Below, piece after piece: positions 17,701 to 25,817 of a stretch of DNA of 64,000 bases (position 1 is its first letter; each line of letters begins with the position of its first letter). The position numbers and the translations under genes are program-made. Under the pieces are notes generated by a model. That model saw only the letters and a list, made by a program, of their open reading frames with translations. It was not told the origin of the DNA and made no database searches. This DNA is from Pseudothermotoga sp. (GTDB lineage Bacteria; Thermotogota; Thermotogae; Thermotogales; DSM-5069), in the NCBI GenBank assembly GCA_025060105.1, contig JANXCS010000008.1, forward strand, positions 1 through 64,000. Reading direction: 5' to 3'.

Positions 17701-18524
17701 CAATTCAAGGTGAGTCTTCGTTCGGTTTTTCCTGTCAGATAGGCCACAACGATCTCGTTGAGCTTGGGATATCTTCCGACATCGTCATCCGTCTTCAACA
17801 ACACTGACTGACCAACCAAGCCGATGACTTCACCAGAACGAATACTTTCACCTTTTTCGATCAATCTGTGGTTTTCTTTTGCTCCGTCGATGGAGTTTAC
17901 ATAAATTATTCTACCTTCTTTGATTATCGCTATGTGGGTCGCGTACTCTTCGAGTTCGAATATCTCGTGCGATGAGACCAAAACAGCCTTTTCGTTCTTA
18001 GCGTACTCTTTCAAGAGCGACATGACTTCCAACCTCACAGTTGGATCGAGATGTTGTGTTGGCTCATCCAAGATGAGCAGGTCTGCTTGGCTACAGACGC
18101 ACAGACCAACCAAGAAAAGCGTTTTCATTCCAATCGAATAAGATTCGATCTTTTGAGAAAGATCGAAACCATAGCGAGCCACGAAGTTCGAAAAGATCGA
18201 ATCGTTCCAGTTTGGATAAAAATTCGACCACAAATGAACGTAATCCGACGCAGTGAAGTTTCTGAAAGTGATCCTTTCTTCAGGAACAACGGCTATTTTT
18301 TGCTTGGCTTTGACCGATGAGACGTGTTGAAAAGTCTCACCGAACAGCACGATCGTTCCTCCATCCGGCTTGATCACGCCCGAGAGGCATTTTATCGTTG
18401 TAGTCTTCCCTGCCCCATTGGGTCCAACGAGAGCCAGAACATTTTTAGGTTCGATGGAAAAAGATACATCGCTCAAAACTTGTTTGCCTGAAAAATTCTT
18501 TCTCAACTGTTCCACTTTGATCAT
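17700..18524 (-). CDS. ABC transporter ATP-binding protein (YtrB-like)
   Basis: 274 residues. Walker A GPNGAGKTT (~residues 34-42), Walker B ADLLILDEPT and a switch His (VLVSSHEIFEL) are intact. The signature motif is degenerate, SYSIGMKT in place of LSGGQ, as in many YtrB/BcrA-type ATPases. A C-terminal tail of about 60 residues follows the ATPase core. It is last in a four-gene operon with a GntR/YtrA regulator, a permease and a repeat protein. Such systems often respond to cell-envelope stress, but substrate and direction are not given by the sequence. Confidence 0.85.
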   Translation of the reverse strand: MIKVEQLRKNFSGKQVLSDVSFSIEPKNVLALVGPNGAGKTTTIKCLSGVIKPDGGTIVLFGETFQHVSSVKAKQKIAVVPEERITFRNFTASDYVHLWSNFYPNWNDSIFSNFVARYGFDLSQKIESYSIGMKTLFLVGLCVCSQADLLILDEPTQHLDPTVRLEVMSLLKEYAKNEKAVLVSSHEIFELEEYATHIAIIKEGRIIYVNSIDGAKENHRLIEKGESIRSGEVIGLVGQSVLLKTDDDVGRYPKLNEIVVAYLTGKTERRLTLN

Positions 18525-19093
18525 TTTTCCCCACCTCTCTGTGTGAAGAGTTTGTACGAAGCGTAGATTATGAAGAGTGCGAATGCTGCTGAAAGAACGA
18601 TGTTGTCTTGCCTTATTGGACTGATGAGTTTGTATGGATTAAAATTTGCAGACAACCTTGATGAACCGATCGAACTCACAACGAGATCGAAAAGAAGAAA
18701 CAAAAATGCCGCACCGAATGGATCCATCCCCACGCTCACCGCCGACAACACGATGCCCAGATAAGCCCACAGAAAGATCAAAGATTTGAAGAGCATCACC
18801 CAAGTTTCGACAGTTCTCGAAGCGAATGGAAGCCCAGCGAAGAATGAAACAAAAAGTAACAATGTGAGGAAAGCGTACTCGAACAGAAAGATCCGTTTCC
18901 GCGTGAGTGGAAGATACAGTAAAAGATCGAGCCGTTTCTGTCTCACATCGCTGGCGATGGAAAAGATCACCAGAAAGAAGAAACCGAACGCTTTAGCTGC
19001 AAATTCGGGTAGCATCGAAATTACAAAGAAGAACACCATGCTTGGAAACTTTTCGAGCAATTGCTTTCTAACATACGCATCAAAACTTTTCAT
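18521..19093 (-). CDS. ABC transporter permease subunit
   Basis: 190 residues, about five or six hydrophobic helices, with a SDVRQKRLDLLLYLPLTRKR loop typical of ABC-2-type permeases (the coupling-helix region between helices 2 and 3). It overlaps the ATPase start by 4 nt. ATG 19093 is preferred: GGAGG lies 9 nt upstream, while ATG 19111 lacks a site. The gene start overlaps the end of the GntR gene by 14 nt. The protein is short for the family and probably functions as a homodimer. Confidence 0.75.
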   Translation of the reverse strand: MKSFDAYVRKQLLEKFPSMVFFFVISMLPEFAAKAFGFFFLVIFSIASDVRQKRLDLLLYLPLTRKRIFLFEYAFLTLLLFVSFFAGLPFASRTVETWVMLFKSLIFLWAYLGIVLSAVSVGMDPFGAAFLFLLFDLVVSSIGSSRLSANFNPYKLISPIRQDNIVLSAAFALFIIYASYKLFTQRGGEK

Positions 19094-19451
19094 TCCTCCA
19101 CACCTCCTCAACCAAGACCAAAGTCGTGTAAAGATCTAAACCTTTCGATTTGAGATTCATCACCAACTCTCTAATCATTGTGATTATTTGGTTGTCGATC
19201 GACAACTCCTTCGCCACGAAATAGCCAACACCCTGTTCTGCAATGAGATAACCTTCGATCTTCAGTCTATCAAGAGCTTTCAAAATCGTGTTGATGTTAA
19301 CGTCAAATATCATCTCTAGCTCGCGAACGGTTGGAAGTTGCTGACCAGCTTTGAGGTTGCCGAGCAGGATCTCGGATTTGATCTGGTTCACTATTTGAAG
19401 ATAGGCTGGTATACCGCTGTGCTTATCGATCTTTCTGAGCATCTTTATCAC
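19080..19451 (-). CDS. GntR-family regulator, YtrA subfamily
   Basis: 123 residues. The GntR winged helix spans residues ~10-78 (IPAYLQIVNQIKSEILLG, LPTVRELEMIFDVNINTILKALDRLKIEGYL), followed by only ~45 residues, matching the short effector-poor C-terminus of YtrA regulators. These dimers repress their own operon with an ABC transporter. The GTG start overlaps the upstream stop by 4 nt; ATG 19442 is an alternative. The inverted repeat ahead of the operon is the expected binding site. Confidence 0.88.
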   Translation of the reverse strand: MIKMLRKIDKHSGIPAYLQIVNQIKSEILLGNLKAGQQLPTVRELEMIFDVNINTILKALDRLKIEGYLIAEQGVGYFVAKELSIDNQIITMIRELVMNLKSKGLDLYTTLVLVEEVWRNEKF

Positions 19452-20374
19452 TCACTCAACACTTTCACATTCGAACTTTGAACATGTAGCGTGGTTTTGG
19501 ATATATTTCTTACGTTGACTGTACCGCCCGTGCCGTTCAGAACTAACTTGAGCGGCTTGTTACCAGTCACATCCACATTTCCATTCACACCTGTGCCATC
19601 GATTAGAACCGATTCACAATCGTTCAGCTCAATCTTGAGAGAAATGCCGGTGCCATCGATTTTCATCTCGTTGAAACTGTATTTTCCCCCCAGCTTGATC
19701 CCAGTTCCATCCAACTGTAACTTTTCCCCAACGAAAACACCATCGATGTTTACTCCAGTTCCGTTCACAAGCAAACGTTTACTGTGAATGTTTCCCTTCG
19801 CATCGACGGCAGCAGCCTTCATTTGCAATTCTTCTAAAGAGCAATCTCCGTTCAGTGAGATCGAGACTGCGCTGATTTGAAGCGATTTCAATCCCTCTTT
19901 CCCAACTCGGACGATGTACTTGCTCGCTTTCTCCCCTCCAGTGAGCTTGAATCGATCTCCGTTCATCGAAAATTTGAGATCTTTCGGAAATTCGATCGAA
20001 CTACCTTCAATCAAGAAAATTTCGAGAGATCCATTCACGTCGATCGATACGAGAGACTTGATCTGAACCTTCTCAGTTGGCCTTTGCTCCGTTTCGAATG
20101 AGAAGAACGGCCAACCTGTCAAATTCTGCAGAGCTTGAAGTATGACTCTTGAGTACAGATTAACCGTCAGTGGCAACAGAAAGATCACGATGGAGAGTAC
20201 GATGAAGCCTCCGATGTGCTTGATGTACGATTTCAAATGTACAGCGAGCACAACAACACAAGCGAGGGTGATAATGAATTTGAACGGTACAAAGGGTGTG
20301 AGCCAACCCAGAACGCCGAGAACTGCAACTGTGAGGGCAGCTTTGAGTAGATTGGATTCAAAGACATAATTCAT
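19448..20374 (-). CDS. Membrane protein with beta-solenoid-like DGTG repeats
   Basis: 308 residues. Three to four hydrophobic helices occupy residues 1-85. The C-terminal two-thirds is beta-rich with at least five copies of (D/N)GTG(I/V) spaced by 18-25 residues (NGTGVNIDG, DGTGIKLGG, DGTGISLKI, DGTGVNGNV, NGTGGTVNV). This resembles DUF4097-like or 'toast-rack' domains that often sit beside ABC/GntR stress operons. It is first in the operon, right behind the operator. A sensor or scaffold role in the envelope is an inference; no enzymatic motif is seen. Confidence 0.65.
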   Translation of the reverse strand: MNYVFESNLLKAALTVAVLGVLGWLTPFVPFKFIITLACVVVLAVHLKSYIKHIGGFIVLSIVIFLLPLTVNLYSRVILQALQNLTGWPFFSFETEQRPTEKVQIKSLVSIDVNGSLEIFLIEGSSIEFPKDLKFSMNGDRFKLTGGEKASKYIVRVGKEGLKSLQISAVSISLNGDCSLEELQMKAAAVDAKGNIHSKRLLVNGTGVNIDGVFVGEKLQLDGTGIKLGGKYSFNEMKIDGTGISLKIELNDCESVLIDGTGVNGNVDVTGNKPLKLVLNGTGGTVNVRNISKTTLHVQSSNVKVLSE

Positions 20375-20392
20375 AGTTTTACCTCCTTTGTT

Positions 20393-20420
20393 ATAGTGTT
20401 ATATTTATATAGAACACTAT
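20393..20420. promoter_or_regulatory. YtrA/GntR-type operator overlapping operon promoter
   Basis: A perfect inverted repeat, ATAGTGTT (20393-20400) and AACACTAT (20413-20420), has a 12-bp AT-rich centre with TATA-like sequence. It lies immediately upstream of AGGAGGT and the first ATG of the operon encoding a YtrA-type regulator. The centre probably includes the -10 region, so binding would block transcription. Confidence 0.75.
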
Positions 20421-20480
20421 GACTATGACTTTGACATGTCATTCTTGTTCCAATAATGTTTCAAAGCCTTCCAGAAGGTC

Positions 20481-20509
20481 TTGAACTGTCGAAATCAGTG
20501 TGGTAATAT
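20481..20509 (+). promoter_or_regulatory. Promoter of tRNA-Leu
   Basis: TTGAAC (20481-20486) and TAATAT (20504-20509) are 17 bp apart, 15 bp before the tRNA 5' end. Confidence 0.7.
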
Positions 20510-20524
20510 AATAACTGCCGATGT

Positions 20525-20611
20525 GCCGAGGTGGCGGAAATGGCAGACGCGCATGACTCAGGATCATGTGGGTTTCCACCCGTGCGGGTTCAAGTCCCGC
20601 CCTCGGCACCA
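20525..20611 (+). tRNA. tRNA-Leu (anticodon CAG)
   Basis: 87-nt class II tRNA. The acceptor GCCGAGG pairs with CCTCGGC, with discriminator A and an encoded CCA. The anticodon stem CATGA/TCATG encloses CTCAGGA, giving CAG. A long variable arm (GTGGGTTTCCACCC) and a T arm with GGTTCAAGTCC are present. It reads CTG codons. Confidence 0.96.
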
Positions 20612-20612
20612 A

Positions 20613-20640
20613 GAGGCCGGGCGCACCGGCCTCGAATTTT
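20613..20640 (+). terminator. Terminator after tRNA-Leu
   Basis: GAGGCCGG (20613-20620) pairs with CCGGCCTC (20626-20633) with a 5-nt loop, followed by GAATTTTG. It lies between the tRNA and the next gene, so readthrough could feed the glycosyltransferase gene. Confidence 0.75.
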
Positions 20641-20656
20641 GTTTGGAGGTTCACCC

Positions 20657-21388
20657 TTGGAGCAAGTGGAGATCTTCAACTTACCGATCATCATAGGCAG
20701 TTTCGAACAGATATTTTTGCAAATCAAAAACAGGATTTCTCAGCGTCAAAAAACTTTTGTTGTGACAGCTAATGCCACGATAGTTGTGAGATCGATAGAA
20801 AATCCACAATACAGGAAGATAGTTCAGAACGCAGATTTGATCCTCCCTGATGGCTTCGGTGTGTTGTTAGCAATAAAAAGGTTTCATAAAAAAACCTCGG
20901 AGCGGATCACCGGTATCGACATGATGCTGAAGTTGTGTGAAGTTGCTGCTGAAGAGAACCTCAAGGTGTTCTTGCTCGGTAGCAAACCAGAAGTGGTCGA
21001 AAAGGCAGCTAAAAACTTGGAAAAAACCTATGGAAACATCATAGTTGGTTACCATCATGGTTATTTCGATGGTGATGGACCTATAGAACTCATTAAGTCT
21101 TCGAAAGCCGACCTGTTGTTCGTGGGGATGGGTGTACCAAAGCAAGAAATGTGGATAAGCGAAAACTTTGAAAAAGTCCCTGCAATTTTTGCAATGGGTG
21201 TCGGAGGTTCATTCGATGTGGTGTCTGGTTACAAAAAAAGGGCCCCAAAACTCGTGCAAGATTTGAGGCTCGAATGGCTCTACAGGTTTTTGCAATCCCC
21301 GTTTCAAAAAAAGAATGTACCAAGGGATGTCATCAAGTTGCTACGTTACATCCTCAAGCCTCCACGCGAGTTTTCAGTAAAAACATGA
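20657..21388 (+). CDS. WecG/TagA/CpsF-family glycosyltransferase
   Basis: 243 residues. The motifs VVTANATIVV, NADLILPDGFGVL, ERITGIDMM, VFLLGSKPEVVEKA, DLLFVGMGVPKQEMWI and FAMGVGGSFDVVSG are in the order of the GT26 family. These membrane-associated enzymes add ManNAc (or ManNAcA) to a polyprenyl-PP-GlcNAc lipid for surface polymer synthesis. The TTG at 20657 follows GGAGGT; an upstream in-frame extension would read through the tRNA gene. It overlaps the convergent MFS gene by 35 bp. No other polysaccharide genes are adjacent. Confidence 0.9.
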   Translation: MEQVEIFNLPIIIGSFEQIFLQIKNRISQRQKTFVVTANATIVVRSIENPQYRKIVQNADLILPDGFGVLLAIKRFHKKTSERITGIDMMLKLCEVAAEENLKVFLLGSKPEVVEKAAKNLEKTYGNIIVGYHHGYFDGDGPIELIKSSKADLLFVGMGVPKQEMWISENFEKVPAIFAMGVGGSFDVVSGYKKRAPKLVQDLRLEWLYRFLQSPFQKKNVPRDVIKLLRYILKPPREFSVKT

Positions 21389-22538
21389 CAGGCACACTCG
21401 TAAGCTGAAGCAGCAGAGACAGAAAAGCTGTGAAGATGATCGATCTTTGGTAGATCAAACCCATAGTGAAGCTTCCAGCGAACCATGCCACACCATAAAT
21501 TGAGTTCAAAAGACCGTATGCAAAACCTCTCCTTTCAGTTGGAACCATGTTGGCCACCACTGCTTTCATCACAGATTCCTGAGCACCCATACTTATACCC
21601 CAAAGACTGACCCCGAGCACAACGACCATCTTGTTGGCCACAAGGAGCAGAAATGGGCTTGCGAATGCACCCAACGCTGTGGAGATCATGAAAGCGTTGA
21701 TCCCAACTTTATCGTAAAGTTTTCCGAAGACAATGGCAGCTATCGCATCGACTCCCATGGCTATTCCATACAGGATCGGCAGGAACGCTGTGGAAAACAG
21801 CTGTTGTTTCGCAAGATGATAAGAGATCAGAGGAAAATCTATAAAACCAGCTGCCAAGAGGGAAACAGCCGTTAAGTAAAGAATCACTCTTCTTCCTAAA
21901 GGTTTGGTTTGTTTTTCGATGGGAATCACTTTTTCAAATTCTACAGGTCTGGGGAAAGAGAATCTCGCCAAAAGCAGCAGTGTCATGGAAATCACTGCAG
22001 GTATCATGAGCATTGCGAATCCAAAGTGATAACGCTCGATCTCTCGACCAGATTTGAAACTCAGCACGAGTGAAAGTAACAGAGGGCCGGTCACCGCACC
22101 GATTTGGTCCAAGGCTTCTTCCAATCCAAAACCAAGACCAGGACCAACCTGTTTGGCAGCGTACGAGACCATGCTGTCTCGAGCCGGTTTTCTGATTGCC
22201 TTTCCAGTTCTTTCGAGTATCATAAGGAGAACTGCGATCTTCCAATCGTAAACGAACGCGAGCATAGGAATGGCAAATAGATTGAAAGCATAACCTACCA
22301 ATGTGATAGCCCAGTGGCGCTTGGTCCTATCGGCAAGATAACCACTGAAGAGTCTCAGTACATATCCTACGAATTCGCCGAACCCTGCCGCGAATGCGAC
22401 CACAGCTGCTCCGGCACCGAGCTGTAACAGAAATGGACCCGCAACGCCTCGTGCACCTTCGTAAACCATGTCGGAGAAAAGACTCACGAAACCCATCAGG
22501 ATTATGAACAACATGGCTTTGCTGATTTTCTTGTTCAC
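21354..22538 (-). CDS. MFS transporter
   Basis: 394 residues, 12 predicted helices. Loop 2-3 reads SGYLADRTKRHW, the major facilitator GxxxDRxxRR signature, and loop 8-9 has GKLYDKVGI. It resembles the group of MFS proteins with FVSLFSDMVYEGARG at helix 1, often annotated as multidrug or unknown-substrate exporters. The GTG at 22538 is chosen since GGAGG lies 9 nt upstream; the longer open frame runs through the divergent mutL start and is not credible. It shares a 52-bp intergenic region with mutL. Confidence 0.8.
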   Translation of the reverse strand: MNKKISKAMLFIILMGFVSLFSDMVYEGARGVAGPFLLQLGAGAAVVAFAAGFGEFVGYVLRLFSGYLADRTKRHWAITLVGYAFNLFAIPMLAFVYDWKIAVLLMILERTGKAIRKPARDSMVSYAAKQVGPGLGFGLEEALDQIGAVTGPLLLSLVLSFKSGREIERYHFGFAMLMIPAVISMTLLLLARFSFPRPVEFEKVIPIEKQTKPLGRRVILYLTAVSLLAAGFIDFPLISYHLAKQQLFSTAFLPILYGIAMGVDAIAAIVFGKLYDKVGINAFMISTALGAFASPFLLLVANKMVVVLGVSLWGISMGAQESVMKAVVANMVPTERRGFAYGLLNSIYGVAWFAGSFTMGLIYQRSIIFTAFLSLLLQLTSVPVMFLLKTRVEA

Positions 22539-22590
22539 TCGCAGTATCCTCCTTTCACCTTGGCTTATTATATGACTGAGAGGTGAAGGA

Positions 22591-24243
22591 ATGAAAATAA
22601 AAAGGTTAGACGATTCAGTCGTTTCGAAGATCGCAGCGGGAGAAGTCGTCGTTGGAATCCACTCCGTCGTTAAAGAATTGGTTGAGAATGCTCTCGACGC
22701 CGGCGCGAAAAAGGTTGTGGTGGAACTGTTGAATGGAGGCAAGAGCGAGGTGAAGGTCAAAGACGACGGGGAAGGGATGAGCAAAGAAGACCTTTTGCTC
22801 TGTTATCTTCCACACACGACGAGTAAGATAGACAGTTTTTCCGATCTTTCATCACTCACTTCGTACGGCTTCCGCGGTGAAGCACTCCACTCGATCTGTT
22901 CTGTTTCAAAGGTGAAGATAATCTCTAGAGAGGTTTCCTCAGCGATAGGCCATGAGATAGAAGTGGTCGCTGGGAACTTGGTGTACGATAGGCCGGTCTA
23001 TTCCGATATCGGTACGACGGTGATCGTGAGAGATTTGTTTTTCAATGTGCCAGCGAGAAGAAAGTTCTTGAAATCTTCAGCTATAGAATCTCGTATGGCA
23101 ACGGAAATCTTCGAGAGATTCTGCTTGTCAAAGTTAAACGTTCACTTCGTGCTAGTGAAGGAGCAGCAACTTGCTTACGATCTACCACCTTCAGACCTTT
23201 TGCAGAGAGTGAAAGCGATCTTTCCTGATGTTTCCATAGACAGCTTGAAAACGTTTGAAATCGAGCACCACGGTATGACCTTGAAAGGTTGTCTGAGCTT
23301 GAGCTCTTTCTCAAAGAAAGGCTTGATAAACTGTTTCGTCAATGATAGGTTCGTGATCAATCAAACTCTCGTCAGTGCGATTTATGTGGCCTACGCCGAT
23401 CTTTTAGAGAAAGGAAAACACCCATTCGTTGTGTTGAACCTTTCCATCAATCCAAAAGAAGTGGATGTGAACGTTCATCCACAGAAACTCGAGGTCAAAT
23501 TCGTCGACGAAGAAGAGATCTTTAGATTCGTTCGAGACAGTTTGAAAAAATTTCTCTCAAAACCGACGGTCAGGCAGATCCAGATTCGAGAGAAACCTTT
23601 CGTTGCAGATTCCTATGGTTCCTACACGGCGAGGACGGAGCCAGAAGTCCTGGTCGAACCTGCCAAAGAAAAACTCTTGGAAGAGAGTAAGTTCAGAATC
23701 CTGGGTGTCGCAAAGGGGAGATACATTTTGTTGGAAACGGGAGAAAAATTGCTCATCTTGGATTTTCACGCAGCACACGAGAGGATCACTTTCGAACAAC
23801 TCATGAAATCTTTGTTGGAGAGTAGTAGCAAGAAATTGCTTGTTGGATCGAGGTTGAAATTCAAGGAGACGGACATCGATTTACTCGTTTCTTCTCATGT
23901 TTTGAAACAACTCGGATTTGAATTGAAAGTGGATGGAAGAGATCTGGTTGTAGAGCAAATTCCAAACTGGATGGAGTTGTACGAGGTAGAAGAATTTCTG
24001 AAAGACTGCTTGGACGAACTGAAACTCGTGGACTTGCAGGGGATGAATGAAACGATCAAAAAGATCTTGGCAGATCATGCCTGTAAAAAATCGCTGAGAA
24101 CGCGTGATAAAATCAGTGAATCTGAGATGTTGGAACTTGCCAAAAATATCGTCGAAGAAGGTTACAGTACTTGTCCACACGGAAGACCTCTGATGTTCTC
24201 GATAGATTTCAAAGATTTGGACAGATTTTTCGGGAGGGATTGA
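22591..24243 (+). CDS. mutL: DNA mismatch repair protein MutL
   Basis: 550 residues. The N-terminal GHKL ATPase has motif I KIAAGEVV...VKELVENALDAGA, motif II DDGEGM, motif III TSKIDSFSDLSSLTSYGFRGEAL, then FNVPARRKFLKS and VDVNVHPQKLEVKF. The C-terminal domain contains DFHAAHERITFEQL, a version of the DQHA(X)2E(X)4E endonuclease motif with Phe for Gln, and STCPHGRP. It works with MutS to nick the new strand in mismatch repair. The start follows GAGGTGAAGGA. The acetyltransferase gene begins right after the stop. Confidence 0.95.
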   Translation: MKIKRLDDSVVSKIAAGEVVVGIHSVVKELVENALDAGAKKVVVELLNGGKSEVKVKDDGEGMSKEDLLLCYLPHTTSKIDSFSDLSSLTSYGFRGEALHSICSVSKVKIISREVSSAIGHEIEVVAGNLVYDRPVYSDIGTTVIVRDLFFNVPARRKFLKSSAIESRMATEIFERFCLSKLNVHFVLVKEQQLAYDLPPSDLLQRVKAIFPDVSIDSLKTFEIEHHGMTLKGCLSLSSFSKKGLINCFVNDRFVINQTLVSAIYVAYADLLEKGKHPFVVLNLSINPKEVDVNVHPQKLEVKFVDEEEIFRFVRDSLKKFLSKPTVRQIQIREKPFVADSYGSYTARTEPEVLVEPAKEKLLEESKFRILGVAKGRYILLETGEKLLILDFHAAHERITFEQLMKSLLESSSKKLLVGSRLKFKETDIDLLVSSHVLKQLGFELKVDGRDLVVEQIPNWMELYEVEEFLKDCLDELKLVDLQGMNETIKKILADHACKKSLRTRDKISESEMLELAKNIVEEGYSTCPHGRPLMFSIDFKDLDRFFGRD

Positions 24244-24753
24244 GTGGAAGGCGTGAGCATCAGGTGGGTGAGACTCTCGGATGCTCCACAATTGGTGGTT
24301 TTCAAAAAGACCGTGACTAGTGAATCGCCCTTTTTGATCACCTATCCAGACGAAGTTGAGGATGTCTTCGAAGCCAGACGATTCATAAGCATCTATTTGA
24401 CCGACGATCGGCGCATCTTTTTGGTCGCGGAGCAAGGTGGACAGATCGTCGGCATGATAACGCTCGCAGGTTCTGCCAAGAGAAAAGTTTTGCACAAAGC
24501 GGAGCTTGGCATAAGTGTACGGAAATCTCATTGGGGTAAAGGTATCGGTAGTGCCTTGATGAGCGAGGCTCTGAAGATTGCCAAACAAAAGGGTTTCAAG
24601 AAGATCCAACTCGAGGTTATGGAGAACAACGAAAGAGCAATCAAGCTTTACCAAAAGTTCGGTTTCGAGATAGAGGGAAGAAAGAAAAAAGCCGTCTGCA
24701 TGGATGGAAAATATCTAGACTTGTTGGTGATGGGTAAATGGCTCGAAGATTGA
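24244..24753 (+). CDS. GNAT family N-acetyltransferase
   Basis: 169 residues. The GNAT core shows AELGISVRKSHWGKGIGSALMSEALKIAK, where the R/QxxGxG/A acetyl-CoA loop reads RKSHWGKGIG, then IQLEVMENNERAIKLYQKFGFEIEG, the typical beta5/alpha4 region. It is RimI/RimL-like at sequence level; the acyl acceptor is unknown. The GTG start directly abuts the mutL stop, and its 3' end overlaps the next gene by 16 nt, so the three genes appear co-transcribed. Confidence 0.85.
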   Translation: MEGVSIRWVRLSDAPQLVVFKKTVTSESPFLITYPDEVEDVFEARRFISIYLTDDRRIFLVAEQGGQIVGMITLAGSAKRKVLHKAELGISVRKSHWGKGIGSALMSEALKIAKQKGFKKIQLEVMENNERAIKLYQKFGFEIEGRKKKAVCMDGKYLDLLVMGKWLED

Positions 24754-25571
24754 TTCGTTTCACACTGCTGACTTTGACCTTCGCGATGATCGCGTGGTTC
24801 ATCCCATCGTACTGGAACTGGTACATTGAAACCGAAAGGATGCAGGAACATTTCGTCGACGTCTGCCTTAGCTTGATCGAAGTTTCCTTAGAGAAAGTCG
24901 TCGTAGAATCTTTCTCTGAAACTTACCCTCCAGAATTTTCAAGCTACGTTGAGATAGCGAGAAAACTTGGAGGTTACGTGGGGTTCGATCCTAAACTGGG
25001 CAAAGCGGTGGTCGCAACGAGAGTGGGAACGACCGTGAAGATAGCTTCATTCACGATGAATCTCAGTTTTTCAAATTTCGTCTACTACGTTTGTGACCCC
25101 TCTGGTGTGGTGATCATCTCCTCGGAAAAAGTGATGGAGGGAAAGCGAATCGATCTGGCCTTGCCGAACCTTCAGGGTGTTAATTCTTCTATGGTCAAGT
25201 ACAAAGGAAGACAGTATCTTTTCAAACAGAAGAACAATGAACGTTACGGATTCAGAATTCTCGCAGGAATACCTTACAAAAATGTCGCGATACACGGTTA
25301 CGTAGTCTTGACTGTGGTTGTGGGGTTGCTTTCAATCTTTTTGTTTTCTCTAAAAAGATCTGACCTTTCTGAAGATCGATTCATTCAGATCGTACAAGAA
25401 ATTATCGATAAGCGTAAGTTCGATGAGAAGAACATAAAGAACAAACAGTTGAGGGAGCAACTCTTCAAACTCGTGAACAAGTTGGAAAGGAACGAACGAT
25501 TGCTCAAAGAAACGGTGGAAAAGTTAGAGAAGTTGAAGCAATTGCTCGAAGCGAAGAAGGATCGTTCATAA
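24738..25571 (+). CDS. Membrane-anchored protein with extracytoplasmic domain and coiled-coil tail
   Basis: 277 residues, not assigned to a family. One transmembrane helix lies at residues ~5-25, a presumed extracytoplasmic region of ~160 residues (with a PAS/Cache-like core around FSNFVYYVCDPSGVVIISSEK) follows, and a second helix sits at ~190-210. The cytoplasmic tail of ~70 residues is charged and heptad-like (LVNKLERNERLLKETVEKLE). This layout matches the sensor half of a receptor without an output domain. It ends convergent to the FlhB-like gene with a 6-bp overlap. Confidence 0.55.
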   Translation: MARRLIRFTLLTLTFAMIAWFIPSYWNWYIETERMQEHFVDVCLSLIEVSLEKVVVESFSETYPPEFSSYVEIARKLGGYVGFDPKLGKAVVATRVGTTVKIASFTMNLSFSNFVYYVCDPSGVVIISSEKVMEGKRIDLALPNLQGVNSSMVKYKGRQYLFKQKNNERYGFRILAGIPYKNVAIHGYVVLTVVVGLLSIFLFSLKRSDLSEDRFIQIVQEIIDKRKFDEKNIKNKQLREQLFKLVNKLERNERLLKETVEKLEKLKQLLEAKKDRS

Positions 25572-25817
25572 GTTCTGAACGAACACTAAGACTTCCGCAA
25601 CGGCTACGAACAGTTCTTCTGGAATCTGCTGAAGAACTTCCAATTTGTACAGCTTGTACACCAGCTCAGGCGAGCGAACGATCGGCACACCATGCTTCTT
25701 GGCCTCTTCGAGTATTTTCCTTGCAACTTCTCCTTTACCTTTGGCTATGATGAACGGTGCATCGAATCTTTCTGGATCGTAACCCAGTGCCACCGCGATT
25801 TCACGCGTATAGTCCAT
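25566..25817 (-). CDS. FlhB C-terminal-domain-like protein (FlhX/EscU-type)
   Basis: 83 residues. The sequence EIAVALGYDPERFDAPFIIAKGKGEVARKI, then GVPIVRSPELVYKLYKLEVLQQIPEELFVAVAEVLVFV, matches the cytoplasmic C-terminal domain of FlhB/YscU after the autocleavage site. The NPTH site itself and the membrane domain are absent. Such stand-alone FlhB-C proteins (ylqH-like) occur in many bacteria and may replace the specificity switch of the flagellar export apparatus. ATG 25817 lies 9 nt after GGGGG; ATG 25826 abuts it. It overlaps the upstream gene by 17 nt, as in a coupled pair. Confidence 0.78.
   Translation of the reverse strand: MDYTREIAVALGYDPERFDAPFIIAKGKGEVARKILEEAKKHGVPIVRSPELVYKLYKLEVLQQIPEELFVAVAEVLVFVQNL

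Noticed and set aside
20439-20654. 71-residue frame containing VPRAGLEPARVETHMILSHAR
   Set aside because: It is antisense to tRNA-Leu; such frames are a common annotation artefact.
22539-22784. N-terminal extension of the MFS protein across mutL (to 22784)
   Set aside because: It would overlap the first 194 bp of mutL on the other strand; the GTG at 22538 has a good ribosome binding site.
23881-24654. 257-residue minus-strand frame opposite mutL and the acetyltransferase
   Set aside because: Both plus-strand genes are clear families; this frame is a shadow.
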